Assembly (NCBI GenBank): GCA_029721435.1
Contig: CM056576.1
Span: 67,289,876-67,353,875, forward strand
Length of the DNA stretch: 64,000 nucleotides
Source: Gymnothorax reevesii
Lineage: Eukaryota > Chordata > Actinopteri > Anguilliformes > Muraenidae
Direction: 5' to 3'
Part shown: positions 11,666 to 22,784 of the stretch, one piece after another
Layout: each line of letters opens with the position of its first letter
Numbering within the stretch: the first letter of the stretch is position 1
Notes under the pieces: model-generated
Seen by the model: only the letters and a program-made list of their open reading frames with translations
Told to the model about the DNA's origin: nothing
The model's database searches: none
Made by a program: the position numbers and the translations under genes

Positions 11666-11697
<32 letters not shown>
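11664..11697 (+). repeat. (ATT)n microsatellite tail of the L2 LINE
   Basis: About eleven ATT units directly after AAATAAA. This is the usual 3' tail of L2 LINEs. Confidence 0.9.
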
Positions 11698-11698
<1 letters not shown>

Positions 11699-11879
11699 TA
11701 ACCTGAACACTAAATGCTACAAAGTTAAAAATGACACATTGTCACATTTCAAAACAAGAATAATTTTTATTTTTAACTTTTTACAGTTTCAAAATTATAG
11801 TACCAGGAAAAATACCTTGTGCAAAGCTTTGGGAACCCTGTCAGCTCGTACTTTGTAACTCCTCCTTGGGAAGCTATAG

Positions 11880-12790
11880 CAGCTTGCAAAAGCTGTAGCC
11901 AGTTAAGAGTCTTTCAATTCTTGTCTTTGAATTTCTCCCCACTCTTCCTGACAGAACACATCTAGCTCAGAAATATTCTTCAGCTTCTTGCATGCACGGC
12001 ATGTTTGAGGTCTCTCCACAGATTTTCAATAATATTCAAGTCTGGGGACTGTGATGGCCATTCCAAAACCTTCATCCGTCTTTCCTGGGGGTACTTAATG
12101 GTGGATTTTGAGGTCTACTTCAGGTAATTGTCTTCCTGGGGTACCCAACAACTCTTCAACTTCAATTTCTAAACTGAGCAGTAAACATTAGCCTCTGGAA
12201 TGTCTTGATATTTGGTGGAATCCATTCTTCTGTCCACTCACACAATATTGCCTGTGCCCCCAGCTGCTACACAACCCCAAAGCATAATGGATACACTTCC
12301 ATGTTTAACAGTTGACAATGTGTTTTTCTCCACAAATGCTTCACCCATTTTTCTCCAAACATACCTTACTTGAAACAGTTCAATTTTGGTTTCATCAGTC
12401 CAAAGCACGTTGTTCCAATAGGCTTGAGGTTTCTTAAGGTTTTCTTTTGCATACTTCAGATGCTTAATTTTGTATTGAGGTTGTGGGAAAGGAAACTCTT
12501 GCCACTCTGCCATGTAGGTCTTTGTTTTTTAAGGTATGCTGTATTGTTGTCCTGTGAACAACTAGACCTGTGTCAGCTGCTCTTTTTTGCAGCTCTTTTG
12601 CAGTGATGTTTGGGTTCTTCTGAGCATTTCTTACCAAATCTCGGGCCATTCTATCTGAAATTTTTCTTGGTCTTCCAGATCTTGCCTTGACTTCAATTGT
12701 TCCATTGCTGTATAAATCCTTTCCCCAAAAACCCAGGGGACAAAACCAAGGGTGCACCATTAAAAATCTGAGGGTGGCCCCAAACTTTTG
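11880..12790 (-). pseudogene. Tc1-like transposase remnant
   Basis: Reading leftwards: a linker with GRPRKISDR and a helix-turn-helix region, then VLWTDETKIELF (first Asp), YVWRKMGEAF and GSVSIMLWGC. A degenerate QEDN follows for the second motif, then [15 protein letters not shown] (Glu) near 12035. Frames change at least twice (12500 and 12230), and there are stops beyond 11990. It belongs to the element bounded by TA at 9404 and 12801. Confidence 0.8.
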
Positions 12791-12802
12791 GCCTGTAGTG
12801 TA

Positions 12803-13775
12803 CTATTGTATGAATTTGGCACTTTATCTATTGCAAAGTTCTTCATTTGCAAGAACTACACGCTCTAAAATATTGCCCCCCCATCCATTGTCTCCATTTT
12901 CACATTGCAAAGCACCATTTTTGATGGCCATTTATTTAATAACTTCATCATGGAATCATTTCATAGTCGGTGCGCTTGTACTAGAATGCATGTAGTATGG
13001 TAAGGAAGAGTTATTTACTATAGACTTTCAGCTAAACTGGAATTACGGCCCTCAAATATGGCTCCCCGTTCATTTGCACATCGCAAAGTACCAGCTTTGA
13101 CAGCTATTTATTTAAAATTCCGCCATATCATCACTTTGTATTCAGTTGGCTTGTGCTTAAATACATCTATTATGGTAGTTAAGTGTTATTATTTTGCAAA
13201 TTTGTTGCATTTCAAAAGTTACAGGCCCTGAAACACGGCCCTCCATTCTATTGTCTCTATTTGCACGTTGCCAAGTACTAACTTTGATGGGCATTTATTT
13301 AATTCCACCACAAAATATCCTCATATTCAGTATTCCTGCATTAAAGACATTCATGTTGTATTGTAAAGAAGTGTTATTTTTGGACAAATTTTGGATTAAA
13401 GGCCATGAAAATGGCCACCCATTCAGTTGTCTCAGTTCCCACATTGCAATGTACCAACTTGGACAGTCATTTATTCAATAATTTCACCATAAAATCTCTT
13501 CATATTCAATTTGCTTGTTCTAAAATACATGTAGTATTGTATGCAAGTATTATTGAATTGTGGGAATAACAGGCCCTCAAACATGGCCCTTCATTCAATT
13601 TTCTCCAATTGCACATTGCAAAGTACCAACTTTGATAGCCATTTATAAAATAATTCTCCCATTGAATCTTTCCTGATTCAATACACTTGTACTACAGCAC
13701 ATGCAGTATGGTCGTGTATTTTTCCTCACTCTTTCTCCTTTTCACCAGATACCAATTTTGATGGCAATTGTATGT
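12803..13775. repeat. Tandem array, unit about 178 bp, 5-6 diverged copies
   Basis: The core CACATTGCAAAGTACCAACTTTGATGGC recurs at about 12901, 13077, 13264, 13440, 13612 and a degenerate 13743, so the spacing is 172-187 bases. Each unit also carries GGCCCTCAAACATGGCCC and TTGTACTAGAATACATGTAGTATGG. The last unit runs into the right inverted arm. Confidence 0.85.
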
Positions 13776-14698
13776 ATTAATTCCAGAGTATTTTCTGCTC
13801 TTATTGATTTACTTGCCTTATGTAAGAACACATGTACTGTAACAAGCAATTGTAAGTGCTGATCTAGAATAATAGCACCTTACCAAAATCGCACCCATCA
13901 CCTTGGCCAAACTACCAACTTCCTATCCTGTTTATTATGTATTTATTTTTTCACTAATCAATCACAATTGATTATTATCGCAAATTATTCATGTTTGCTT
14001 GCGTATTTTTCTGAACGAAGTACACATTCATTTTTGTTGAGCAAGCCTCGTGATATATTTCCATGTGACGATTATTTGACAGCAAGTACATCACGTAATG
14101 TTACTAACGTGATGTCTGCTCTATTTGCGCATTTTATTAGCTGTGACGGTACGACCGTCGTTTTCCGAGCTAGTGATAGCTTGACCGATTTCAGAAACAT
14201 CGCTACCTCCAGGGGGTCAGGCTCATTCTGTCTTCTGTACAGCCCCTAGCATTTTAAAATCCATCTCATTGTACGCATACTAATCACAGTATCGCCCACC
14301 GTGCTCAATAATAGCATAATCTCGCCATGTTTCAACACAAGCAAGAACTTAATCAAACCATGTAAATGAGCCGAAAGTCTCTTGTCATAAAGCGATGTTT
14401 TTGCGTTGAAGTAACGTGAAGATATCTTGTTAAAGCGTGAAAATATGTTGTCATAACACGAAAAGGATCTTGTAATAACAAGAAACTTTTCACTGCAGAC
14501 CCGTTTTTTTTTCCAGGAATGGCAGCAAGACGCTACCGTAAATCAGGGACTCTACTGCGCATGACCTTTCCCATTCATAAGTTTTACTGTCTCCTTGGAG
14601 ACGATTGACCAATCAGAGGACAAGTAAAAGGTGCAATAGACATAACTTTTAGAGAAAAAAAATTCGCGGCCCGCCTGCGTCATGAATAATCATGAGAA
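13690..14698. repeat. Right long inverted repeat of the composite element
   Basis: Inverse partner of 8222-9280. It ends ..CATGAATAATCATGAGAA. Matching anchors include AATCGCACCCATCACCTTGG, ACTACCAACTTCCTATCC and GATTGACCAATCAGAGGAC. No clear target duplication was found outside the ends. Confidence 0.85.
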
Positions 14699-14790
14699 TA
14701 GGTCGAAAAGGATTTGCAAATCATTGTATTCTGTTTTTGTTCACATTTTGCACAATGTCCCAACCTCATTGGAATTGGGGATTATACCTG
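14699..14790. mobile_element. Tc1-family terminal remnant
   Basis: GAAAAGGATTTGCAAATCATTGTATTCTGTTTTT followed by a C-T rich end (CCAACCTCATTGGAATTGGGG) matches the right ends at 32250-32331 and 61855-61937. Only the terminus is present, abutting the long-TIR element. Confidence 0.7.
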
Positions 14791-14794
14791 TATA

Positions 14795-14985
14795 TTGTAC
14801 AATGGGTAGCATTGTTTCCTCACAGCAAGTAGATTGTGGGTATGAATTTTACCTTTCTGTGTGGAGTTTGCATGTTCCGTCTGTGTGTTTCCTCCCACAA
14901 TCCAAAGACAAGCATGACAGGGTGATTAGAGACTAAATTACTGAATGGCGTGTGCATTCTGCAATGGATTGGTGAGCTGCCCCGG
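14795..14985. repeat. Common fish dispersed repeat fragment
   Basis: CTTTCTGTGTGGAGTTTGCATGTTC and TTTCCTCCCACAATCCAAAGACA with GATTAGAGACTAAATTA are hallmarks of a repeat that is very abundant in ray-finned fish. I recognise the motif but cannot name the family with certainty. Confidence 0.6.
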
Positions 14986-16057
14986 GGGGCATTTCATGAT
15001 TGGTCACAGTGGTGCATACCACTGTGTTAATCCAGCCCTGCCAAAAGGTTGGCACAGTCTAATGTATACCCATGTTTTACATCACCATGCCTTTTAATCA
15101 CTCTCATTAAGCATCTTGGCACATAATATAGAAATTGGTCAAGTCTACACAAACAAAATGTTCTCCTATTCCTCCAATATGTGAGTCTTCAGCAGAGCAA
15201 TTGTACTTAGCCAGAATATTTGCTTCACATTCTGCCATACTAATGCAGTGATGCACTGGTAATCTGCGCAGAGTATTGTTTAGTGTTTTCCAGCAGGTCA
15301 ATGCCAAATCACACACTGCATGAATTACCAGAATATAGCAATTAACATTGCACTTTCTGCATTAATGTTGCCCTCACAACCCATACCATATGCACTGACA
15401 CACCCCCATTGCATGACTGACACTGGCTGTTGGACCAGATGCGGCTTGGGCTGTCCTCGCAGTCTTTGGTCTGGAGAACGCGGCACTTATATCATTGCAC
15501 CAGCCCAGACTGGCTGGCAGTCATGATGCAAGTGCCAGGGCATAGCTCATATATATATGCTAGACACAAGGTCACTCGTCATTCAATCACCTCCTCTCGC
15601 TTCACAACACGCTATGTTTCGATATTGCTGCAAATGAACTAAACTGTCAATAGATTGGAGAGAAATCTCTGTTGCTGGGTGCTAATTTTACAGCGATATT
15701 GGTCCAACTGCATTTACCATAGGTCGTTTGGGTAAGAGTACCATTCACAACCCCCACTTTTGGGTTTTTTTTGGCCAGAATAATTTTAAAAGGGGGTACA
15801 AATATTTTGAGGGGGTTTTTATGAGTGAGAAGGGGGTTTATAATGATGGGGGAACAATTTTACAAGGAAGGGGTAGACGCGGCGCGCGTAAAAAAAAAAA
15901 CTTGCTAATGCCAATGCACGTATGTGTATTGTTACCTTGTGCCTTTCACTCTATGTCCTACCTCTTGAACTACTTATGTTTTTTTTTTTTTTCTGCTTTC
16001 CGTCGACGATGCTGTGAACAAAGCTTTACATGTTAAGTCATACATTACATTAGTGTC
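14986..16057. other. Unclassified intron sequence
   Basis: No supported coding sequence or element ends. T-rich and A-rich runs occur at 15891-15900 and 15980-15992. Confidence 0.4.
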
Positions 16058-16145
16058 TGCGGTGAGATTCGAACCAGGATCCCTGTGGAGAATGCAATGT
16101 TAATCACACCATTCACTGTGGCCTTAACCACTACACCAACTGAGA
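16058..16145 (-). repeat. tRNA-like sequence (SINE head or tRNA pseudogene)
   Basis: On the minus strand, an A-box-like TGGTGTAGTGG (16138-16128) and a B-box GGTTCGAATCT (16075-16065) are spaced by about 52 bases. That is long for a class I tRNA. No acceptor stem was worked out. It resembles a tRNA-derived SINE promoter more than a working tRNA. Confidence 0.5.
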
Positions 16146-16628
16146 TTGTTGCCAGCTCACCGCCATTACTTTCCATTTATTGCTGAAGCCTGAAAGACAA
16201 TCGAAAGATATATATGGATGAGGGGGATTCGGCACAATGTATATACATACATACACACACAGACATACACACTAAACTTTGTGCGCATTCGCCTGCTTAT
16301 GACAGAACAAAAGATCAGTGTCATGACAAATTAAAAACAATGTGCGCGGTGCCAAAGTCTTGCAGCTCAAGTTATGAGGCAGACAGGTTGATTTCTCGCG
16401 GTGTGAGGCGCGGATAACATAATGAGCGAAATTATAGATAAGGTTCTTTTCCTTCTTAATGATCTATTATTGTCGTTAACGTCATATAATTGGGCAGCCT
16501 TAAATGCACCCGCGTATTTCCTATTTCGAATGGAAAGAAAGGGCGCGATGAAATTGGACGTACGTGCACAAAGTTTATTTCGAGACTATAAAGGGTGGTA
16601 TAGTCCTCACCGACAAACAGGAACCAAA

Positions 16629-17575
16629 ATGAGTGATTGCACGGCGCAAGATGAGTGGAACTCGTGGCGGCTGTCTCGGCAGCTGCGGACTTCAGAGGCC
16701 ACGATTGAATTCTGTAAAGAGCGGGGTCTGATTGCTCGCTCTCCGCTTTGTCGGCGGTGTCGCAGAGCCCTCTCGTGTTTGCGAAGGCAGACTCTCGAGT
16801 GGGCTTCGTGTGGCGCTGCCACAATCGGAGATGCAGCACTCGGACCTCCGACCGCAGCATTTGTCGTGGCAGCTGGTTCGCTGGTAGCAGGATGTCGCAG
16901 GAAAAAGTCCTGGTGCTCACCTACTGCTGGGCGGCGCAGATGTCAAACAAAGCGGCAATAAAGGAATCCAGCCTCGACGGCGAGCTCACGAGCAAGGAGA
17001 CCGTCGTCGACTGATTCACTTATTGCCGCGAAGTTTGCCTTCACGTCGTCCAGCAGTGTAGTACCACCACTAAAGGGGGCCCAGGACGTGTTGTGGAAAT
17101 CGACGAGTCCAAATTTGGCCGCCGAAAATACAACCGCGGTCGTTTGCGCGATGGCAAGTGGGTTTTGGGAGGAATTTGCCGTAAGACAAGGAGGTTTTTT
17201 TTCGTAGAGGTTGAGGACCGGAGTTGGGGGACGTTAATACCCCTTATTAAGGAGTATGTTGCCGCCGGTTCGCAAATCGTCACCGACTGCTGGCAGGCGT
17301 ACGATTGCCTCAGCGAGGAAAACTTCCAGCACCTCACGGTGAACCACTCCTTGAATTTTGTCGATCCTGCCTTCCCTGGCGTGCACACGCAAAATATTGA
17401 GTGCCAGTGGTGGCAGATCAAGAGGTCCTTGCCATCCACGCACACCAGCAGCAGCGACGGCTTAGGCTTCTATTTGGCAGAGTACATGTGGCGACGTAAA
17501 CACAGCAGCATCGACCACTTTGCTCAAATTTTAGCCGACATCCTGTTGCAGTACGTGCCACCAAAGAACATGTAA
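16629..17575 (+). pseudogene. Merlin-type (IS1595/ISXO2-like) transposase
   Basis: The N-terminal part begins MSDCTAQDEWNSWRLSRQLR and carries a cysteine-rich zinc-ribbon-like stretch (PLCRRCRRA.. ). A frameshift near 16760 moves to the second frame, and a TGA at 17012-17014 interrupts it. The catalytic part has EIDESKFGRRKYNRGR, ITPLIKEY-type spacing with VTDCWQAYD, NIECQWWQIKRSLP and LAEYMWRRKH. These are the DDE core motifs of ISXO2-like transposases, found in animal Merlin transposons. The protein would be about 315 residues. Terminal repeats were not identified. The C-terminal 160 codons are intact. Confidence 0.82.
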
Positions 17576-18640
17576 CATCTTGTCGCCACCACTCTCCAGG
17601 CTTCTGCTTCGGCAGAGGTCTCCTTTAAGGTCCAAAGAAAAAACAATGAAACTTTGCGCCTGGAACCGCATTATTTGCGGTTCCGGGCACCACCACACAG
17701 CTTCATTTGCACACGGACACGACGTCCATGGAATAATATCATCAGGCCAACTTCGCGTAAATTCCAAACTTACTGTCGTCAAGCGCAAAGCAAACTTAAG
17801 AACGCGAATCATTACTCAAACAGAGGTCCAGGCGCGAATGAATGAATGAAGCCCCACAATGACCCAAGCGGCTGGGTGTGGAACACAGTAGCGCGCGGAA
17901 ACTGAGCGCTCACCCTTGCGGCACGCGCGTGCTTACGCTGCGCAAAGTGCGCATGCCCTAGTATTGTCAACAGTGTCATGGCTGCCACCTTTATAAGCTA
18001 GTAGCACGTATAGCCGCTGTGGAAATTAAAGTGTAAATTATCTTTACTGGATGTACTGTCGACGTTTTTCCACACCCGAATACTTTACTTGGTATCTAAA
18101 CATTAAGGTAAGCTGAAAAAGTTGTGAGTTTTTTCGATTTTGCTGGAGGTTGTTATGGTACTCTTAGCAGCTCAGCTACACCAAGCAAGCTAGCGTCAGT
18201 GACACTGGGAAGGACTGGTTTTCATGGAGCTAGCTAGCTAACAAGGCATATCACCCCACATATCTTTTAGCCTTTCTTTACACATCAGCTAAGTAGCAAA
18301 AGCAGCAAAGTTGCCTCCCACCATGGAGCAAGGTGACTGGGATGCCCGTCTGTGTACTTAAGGAAAGAAAAGTTTGTGCAAAGACTCACACAAGGACTGC
18401 TCCATGTGGCTCGGCTTGGATTGGAACATTCCCAAGCAGCTATTGATAACCCCGGCTTGTGCGGTCACTGCGTTCGGTTCACAGTAAAAAGCCTTCACCA
18501 TTGATCATCAACTGGCAGTTTGCGGGCCACATCCGGCCCACCAAGGCTTCCCATCTGGCCCGCAAAACAGTAAATCAGTCAACATTTAATTAATTACTAA
18601 GTTTCTGTCGAGGAGCGCTTCCTGGACTCAAAAGTCATTT
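17576..18640. other. Unclassified; partly GC-rich 3' flank of the Merlin remnant
   Basis: No supported gene. TTTGCGGGCCACATCCGGCCCACCAAGG at about 18515-18545 resembles transposon ends seen in other fish, but no mate was found. Confidence 0.35.
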
Positions 18641-18764
18641 GATTGAGGTGCTCTGTAGATGGGGCACTTTATATGTAACACCAAGGGAAACTCCAAGACA
18701 CTCTCATTTAACAAAAGTTAAAAAGCCTTTGTTGTCATGGCTTGGTCATATTAACCTTAAAAAC

Positions 18765-18793
18765 TCTGTGATTCGGCATCGGGTCTTCGTCAG
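18765..18793 (-). ncRNA. Hammerhead-like ribozyme remnant of PLE-1
   Basis: The minus strand reads CTGACGA (18793-18787), then AGACCCGATGCC, then GAATC. The hammerhead core is CUGANGA..stem II..GAAAC. The A-to-T change in GAAAC and a weak stem II suggest a degenerate copy. It lies 322 bases after the GIY-YIG stop, as in PLE-2. Confidence 0.45.
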
Positions 18794-19114
18794 GGAGTCA
18801 AACAGTTCTCAAAGGGAAGTATCAGCCCACCAATCAGAAACCTCCAGCTGGCAGATGTGCTGTTCTTGTGATAGGTGTAATTATACTCAACATCCAACAG
18901 GCGCCAGTTCTTACCTCACAGAGAGAAATAAACAGTCAACATTCACAGAAGTTTTACCACAGAAGGTAAAACATTCAAGTTCAAAGCAAACTACGCAGTG
19001 AGCGAGTCCAAAGCCAGCAATCAAATAAAAACACTGAAATCTAGGTCCTCGTTCAGGCCTATTTAGTATATTAGTATACTAATTAGTAGCCAGCAATTTG
19101 TAAATCCAAAATGT

Positions 19115-19362
19115 TTACTGCTGATTCAGCTGTCTCTGTCTATTGTCTGTTCTTAAAGACAGTGGAATGTGATCAATCCCACAAGCCTGTAAAGTGGATG
19201 GATTACTGTTGTGATGATGCATGTAGTGTCTTGCCATGGGGTAGTTTATGTTGCCTGTGCGGATTGCATATTTGTGTTCAGCCAGTCTGTCTTGTAGACA
19301 TCGTTTTGTTCTTTCTGCAAAGAAAGCTTTGCACAAAGGGCATTCCAGTCTATAGATGACTA
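19115..19362 (-). pseudogene. PLE GIY-YIG endonuclease fragment
   Basis: Reading leftwards: VIYRLECPLCKAFFAERTKR, then LQDRLAEHKYAIR, PMARHY and HHHN. The family pattern is VIY..CPC...YVGKT.R.L..RI.EH...I with PVARHF downstream. Here the YVGKT position reads FFAERT, so the catalytic GIY-YIG second half is altered. It is followed by a normal stop. Confidence 0.72.
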
Positions 19363-20672
19363 ATGAGGTTTTGCAGAAATGATGATGATGAAGACGAAAT
19401 GATTACTAGTGAATTGCTTTTGAGATGCAACATCCTGGAAAGTCTTAGGGCTCTAATTTCTTGGTGCAGCGCAGGGTGGTGCAGCCCACACAGTGGTAAT
19501 TTTGTCCGGTGCAGCCCGCGCTGTGGTAATTTTGTCCGGTGCAACACCATGCACAGCCACTTTGGCAATTTAGTAGATGGATGTGCGCCGAGATTGGTGT
19601 GGCGGTGTTGTAGGGGGAGGTGTCACATATTCAAGACGCAGTGACAATTTTGTAGAAAAAGTCTTCGCTGAAGTTGCGCAGAAAGCTCGCCAGCTCCAAC
19701 CTGGTTTACTTTCTGTGCAGTGGTAATTTGGCTGACCGGTGCACAGTGCACACACGTCACCGAAACCTCACGGGCAGGTTTCCAGAATGTCAGGCAGATT
19801 TCAATCCAATAATAATTACAGCAACTACTATTTTATGTTATTCAGGACATAAATTATAGTATCTATATCAATTGTCCGGATGTCAGATTAAAGGCAGTTG
19901 GCACGTGTAATGTAAACTCCACTTAATCAACGCAGCTGAATCTGTGATGCAAACTAACGACTTCACATCTTTCTCAGCCAACCACAAACTGCCTATATAT
20001 ATATATATATAATGCTTGCGTTCTATGTTCAGTAAAGTCGCTTGCACACTGGACGCGAATCAAATTTTTCACACGACTGATTACAGTCAAAGTCAATGCA
20101 AAGACGCGAAAGTGGGACAATGTTTTAATAAATCTCCGTGTCCGAAATTCATAAAAGTTCTAATTTTTCGAGTATTCCAGGAATTATTAGATGTGCAAAC
20201 TTGGCCATGTTTGTGTTCGACCTTCACAAAATGCAAATTGATTGCTATCGACTTTTCTTGGTCTTTTTATTTGTGTGTTTTCTTCCATTGAAGATAGACA
20301 ACAGTCTTTAATTTTCAAAAGAGAGACCGAATAGTCAGATGGATTGAACAGATTCACGCTTTATTTCCACACCAGAGATAAATTAGTGCTTGTAGTCAGT
20401 GACAAAATCAATTCCATGACCATTGACAGTGTGAATAAATTATAGCATGCATGATCAAGACTGTCCGAGGCAAAAAGCAAAATACTCCATGTCCGGCAGC
20501 CTGCAAATAGTAAAAGTATTGGTATGAGAAAAGATTTATCATGAAACTAGAAAAGCTCTCAGAGAGCGCAGACCTCCACCAGATGGCAGCAAAACCCTAA
20601 AGCACGACGATTGGAACTCCGGCTGATTCGCTAGGTGCACAACCATTGAAATTGAATTTCTGAGTTGTCTGT
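19363..20672. other. Unclassified, with small local repeats
   Basis: Holds a short direct duplication at 19478-19543 (GTGGTAATTTTGTCCGGTGCA twice), a TA microsatellite near 19995-20012, and a motif (AAAGTCAATGCAAAGACGCG, 20089-20108) also seen in the hairpin at 30162-30242. No gene is supported. Confidence 0.4.
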
Positions 20673-21270
20673 AGCTATGTTTCCATCCATCTGTCAATAG
20701 AACTATCTGAAGTTCGCTAAAAATATTCATGCGAAATAAGCAGGTGAAAATGCGTTTCCATCTAACATCATTAAAGCGAGTAAAAAGTTGTGCGTAATGA
20801 CGTCACTTGCTGTCATGCGGTCAAATTGGTGTATCGAATGAATTTCTGACATTTTAAGCTGTTTCCATTCATTTTCGCACTGAATCGCAGAACCTTAAAG
20901 TGAACAAAAGTAGTGTGTTAGCCGACTAATTTAGCTAGTAAGCCAAAATGAATTGCGTCTACCATTCAAATGATGATAATTTGCACAAGTTGTACGTGCC
21001 AGCTATTAGCAACATAGCAAACCATTATCAGAAGGCAACTACGGCATCAAAACACCGTCACAATGCAGTTGCAGATTAATTCGGCAAATAACGTTTCCCT
21101 CAACATTTATTGCATAAGCCTTTAACCTTTAAAAGAAAATCCGATCAGATCAACCGTATAAACTATGTGTCGATATTCTTCAAACCAAGTTGATTGTCAC
21201 TGTTTCCATAAGGCATTTTTAATTTGATTTGACTTCATTCGCAAAAGAACATGTGGATGGAAACATGGCT
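20673..21270. mobile_element. MITE with ATGTTTCCATCCA ends (598 bp)
   Basis: The left AGCTATGTTTCCATCCA and right TGGATGGAAACATGGCT are inverted copies. TGT flanks both sides and may be a 3-bp target duplication. Interior GCGAAATAAGC / ACTTCATTCGCAAAAG suggests further imperfect inversion. Non-coding. Harbinger-like by TIR style, not proven. Confidence 0.65.
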
Positions 21271-22079
21271 TGTGGTGGGCAAGCATACTTCCGGTGAATT
21301 CTATCTAATGTGCTATTCTAATTGGCTATGTTCACAAAATGGGGCTAAGTAAATTTTGAAATACACTGGCTCGCTTGACTATTTTAAGTTTGCTTCTGTC
21401 ATTTATCAGTGTACATCAGATGCTGAGCAGGTGACAGGAATATAATCCCGAAAATGTGATTTTAAAGGAGAATTTTGGAGTGAAATTGACTTGGGATGTT
21501 TTGAAACATAATGAGTACTAACTTTTGTCGAATACCCCTCCTCCGTACGCACGCAATTTAAAAAAAAAAATAGATTTTTAGCTGAAGCTCCCAACAAGCT
21601 TACAATAGTTGTGAATCAGGCATTGCGTTGCCATGCAAAGAAATCACTATTTTTTTCATCATTAACAAAGTTTAAAGTAACTCCACACTTTGTCGGTAGA
21701 ATTCCGAGGGCCCAGACATTTAAAACGAGGCACTGAGAACTTTGAAAATGCACTGGTAGTTTGTTATAAAAGACTATTTTTGCAAACAGTACCTCGAAAT
21801 AGTCGCCTCCATCTTTAACCTCACAATAAGTCAATTGACGAGCACGAATGAATAGATTGCAATCTTTTCCCCATCCTTCCTATTCGTTCGTGCTCGTCAA
21901 TAAACTTATCGTGACTTATCGTTAGAAATCCTTTTTACATATCTACAGTTGCATTCCTCCCACTAATATATATTGAAACAACCCCCAAAAATAACAGCAG
22001 ATTAAAATAATTCTGTTAAGAATGATTTACTGACGATTGTGGTGCATGTGTGTTCCTCCCATGGGACAGAAAGTCAGCC
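21271..22079. other. Unclassified intron sequence
   Basis: AT-rich, no supported gene. An inverted pair TCAATTGACGAGCACGAATGAATAG / TATTCGTTCGTGCTCGTCAA at 21830-21901 forms a local hairpin. Confidence 0.4.
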
Positions 22080-22244
22080 GTCTCTTCAGAGAAGAAGGGG
22101 ACAAACTACTAGCTCTCCTTTTAACATTTTGTTTGATTTATCTCTTTTCAGGTGAAAAGCTGGTGAAAAGAATTCAATGCTGTCCCAGATGAAAGACCCA
22201 GAGAAAGAACTACACAAAACACAGAGTATCCAAAAACCATGACA
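22080..22244 (-). mobile_element. Partial 3' LTR and polypurine tract of gypsy-A
   Basis: On the minus strand a purine-rich AGGGAGGGGG (about 22257-22248) is followed by TGTCATGG. This is the expected polypurine tract and TG-starting LTR after a Ty3/gypsy pol. The far end of the LTR is not defined. Confidence 0.45.
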
Positions 22245-22328
22245 GTACCCCCTCCCTAAGGAACGGCCCCAGAAATTCCCATAGAACCCCATGAGCGAAT
22301 TTAACCCTGTGACCGACTCACTTCTCGG

Positions 22329-22784
22329 CTAAAATGCGACGCACGGTGTAAATCCCCCCCCAACCACGCGTGGTGCCGGCGTTGGTTTGTCTGTCGGCGC
22401 AAGGACAAATGTGCTAACAGGTTTAAGTCTGGACTCATGAAAGGCAGGGTGAATTCGCAAAGATCTAGGGAGCTGCAGCCGGACAGTAATGGGGTTGATC
22501 TGCCAAATAATGTTGAAAGGGCCAATAAAGTGGGGGGCCAACTTTCCTGACTCCACCCTCAAAGAGAGATCCCGAGTCAAAAGCCAAACCGATATGACGG
22601 CGCGGGACGGTGTCAAACAGCATGTCCTATCAGTGGCCTTCTGTCTCTCCACAGAGATTAAAAGAGAAGACCGCACCCTATTCCACACTGACCGGCACTG
22701 CCAAAGGAAAAAATTCACAGAGGGAACCTCCGAATCCTTCTCCACATCTGGGAAAAGAGGCAGTTGAACAGAAAATAACTCCAT
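22329..22784 (-). pseudogene. gypsy-A integrase C-terminal region
   Basis: A 151-codon frame with LAPHFIGPFNIIWQINPITV and LRIHPAFHESRLKPV. These are the chromo-like/GPY-type module and tail that end gypsy integrases. It follows the integrase core with a frame break near 22790-22900. Confidence 0.75.

Larger units (their letters stand above)
9435..11697 (+). mobile_element. L2-type LINE, 5'-truncated
   Basis: A 5'-truncated non-LTR retrotransposon. The first frame (9450-9840) covers the endonuclease-RT linker (LSSLLDFHAPLTSRTVSFSR). The RT frame 9962-10990 has NYRPISNLPFLSEILEKVV, a TAAFDTVDHNIL block, GVPQGSVLGPTLF and the catalytic YADDTQLY. After a TGA at 10988 the C-terminal region continues (HWLPVTLRIEYK, APRLWNDLP, YLFTRAFS). 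The 3' end (GCACTTTGAGA.. AAAGTGCAATACAAATAAA) and (ATT)n tail are typical of fish L2/Maui elements. Frameshifts around 9845-9960 and the TGA make it inactive. Confidence 0.88.
9406..12800 (-). mobile_element. Tc1-like element split by an L2 LINE
   Basis: The left end (CAATGGGTTGCAAAAATTTTGGCACCCC) and inverted right end (CACTACAGGCCAAAAGTTTGG) are flanked by TA at 9404-9405 and 12801-12802, the Tc1/mariner target duplication. Minus-strand transposase remnants fill 11880-12790. The L2 LINE (about 9435-11697) lies near the left end. Element length without the LINE is about 1.1 kb. Confidence 0.8.
18650..19362 (-). mobile_element. Penelope-like element, 3' end (PLE-1)
   Basis: Comprises a GIY-YIG endonuclease C-terminal frame (19362-19115) and the downstream 3' region carrying a hammerhead-like motif near 18793. 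Everything upstream (the reverse transcriptase) is missing, as expected for a truncated copy. Confidence 0.75.

Noticed and set aside
12803..13775. Tandem array considered as a CRISPR or centromeric satellite
   Set aside because: Units are diverged, without spacers, few in number, and bound to one transposon-like structure in a vertebrate intron.
16456..16920. Minus-strand 154-codon frame overlapping the Merlin remnant
   Set aside because: Shadow of the plus-strand Merlin coding region, whose motifs are clear.
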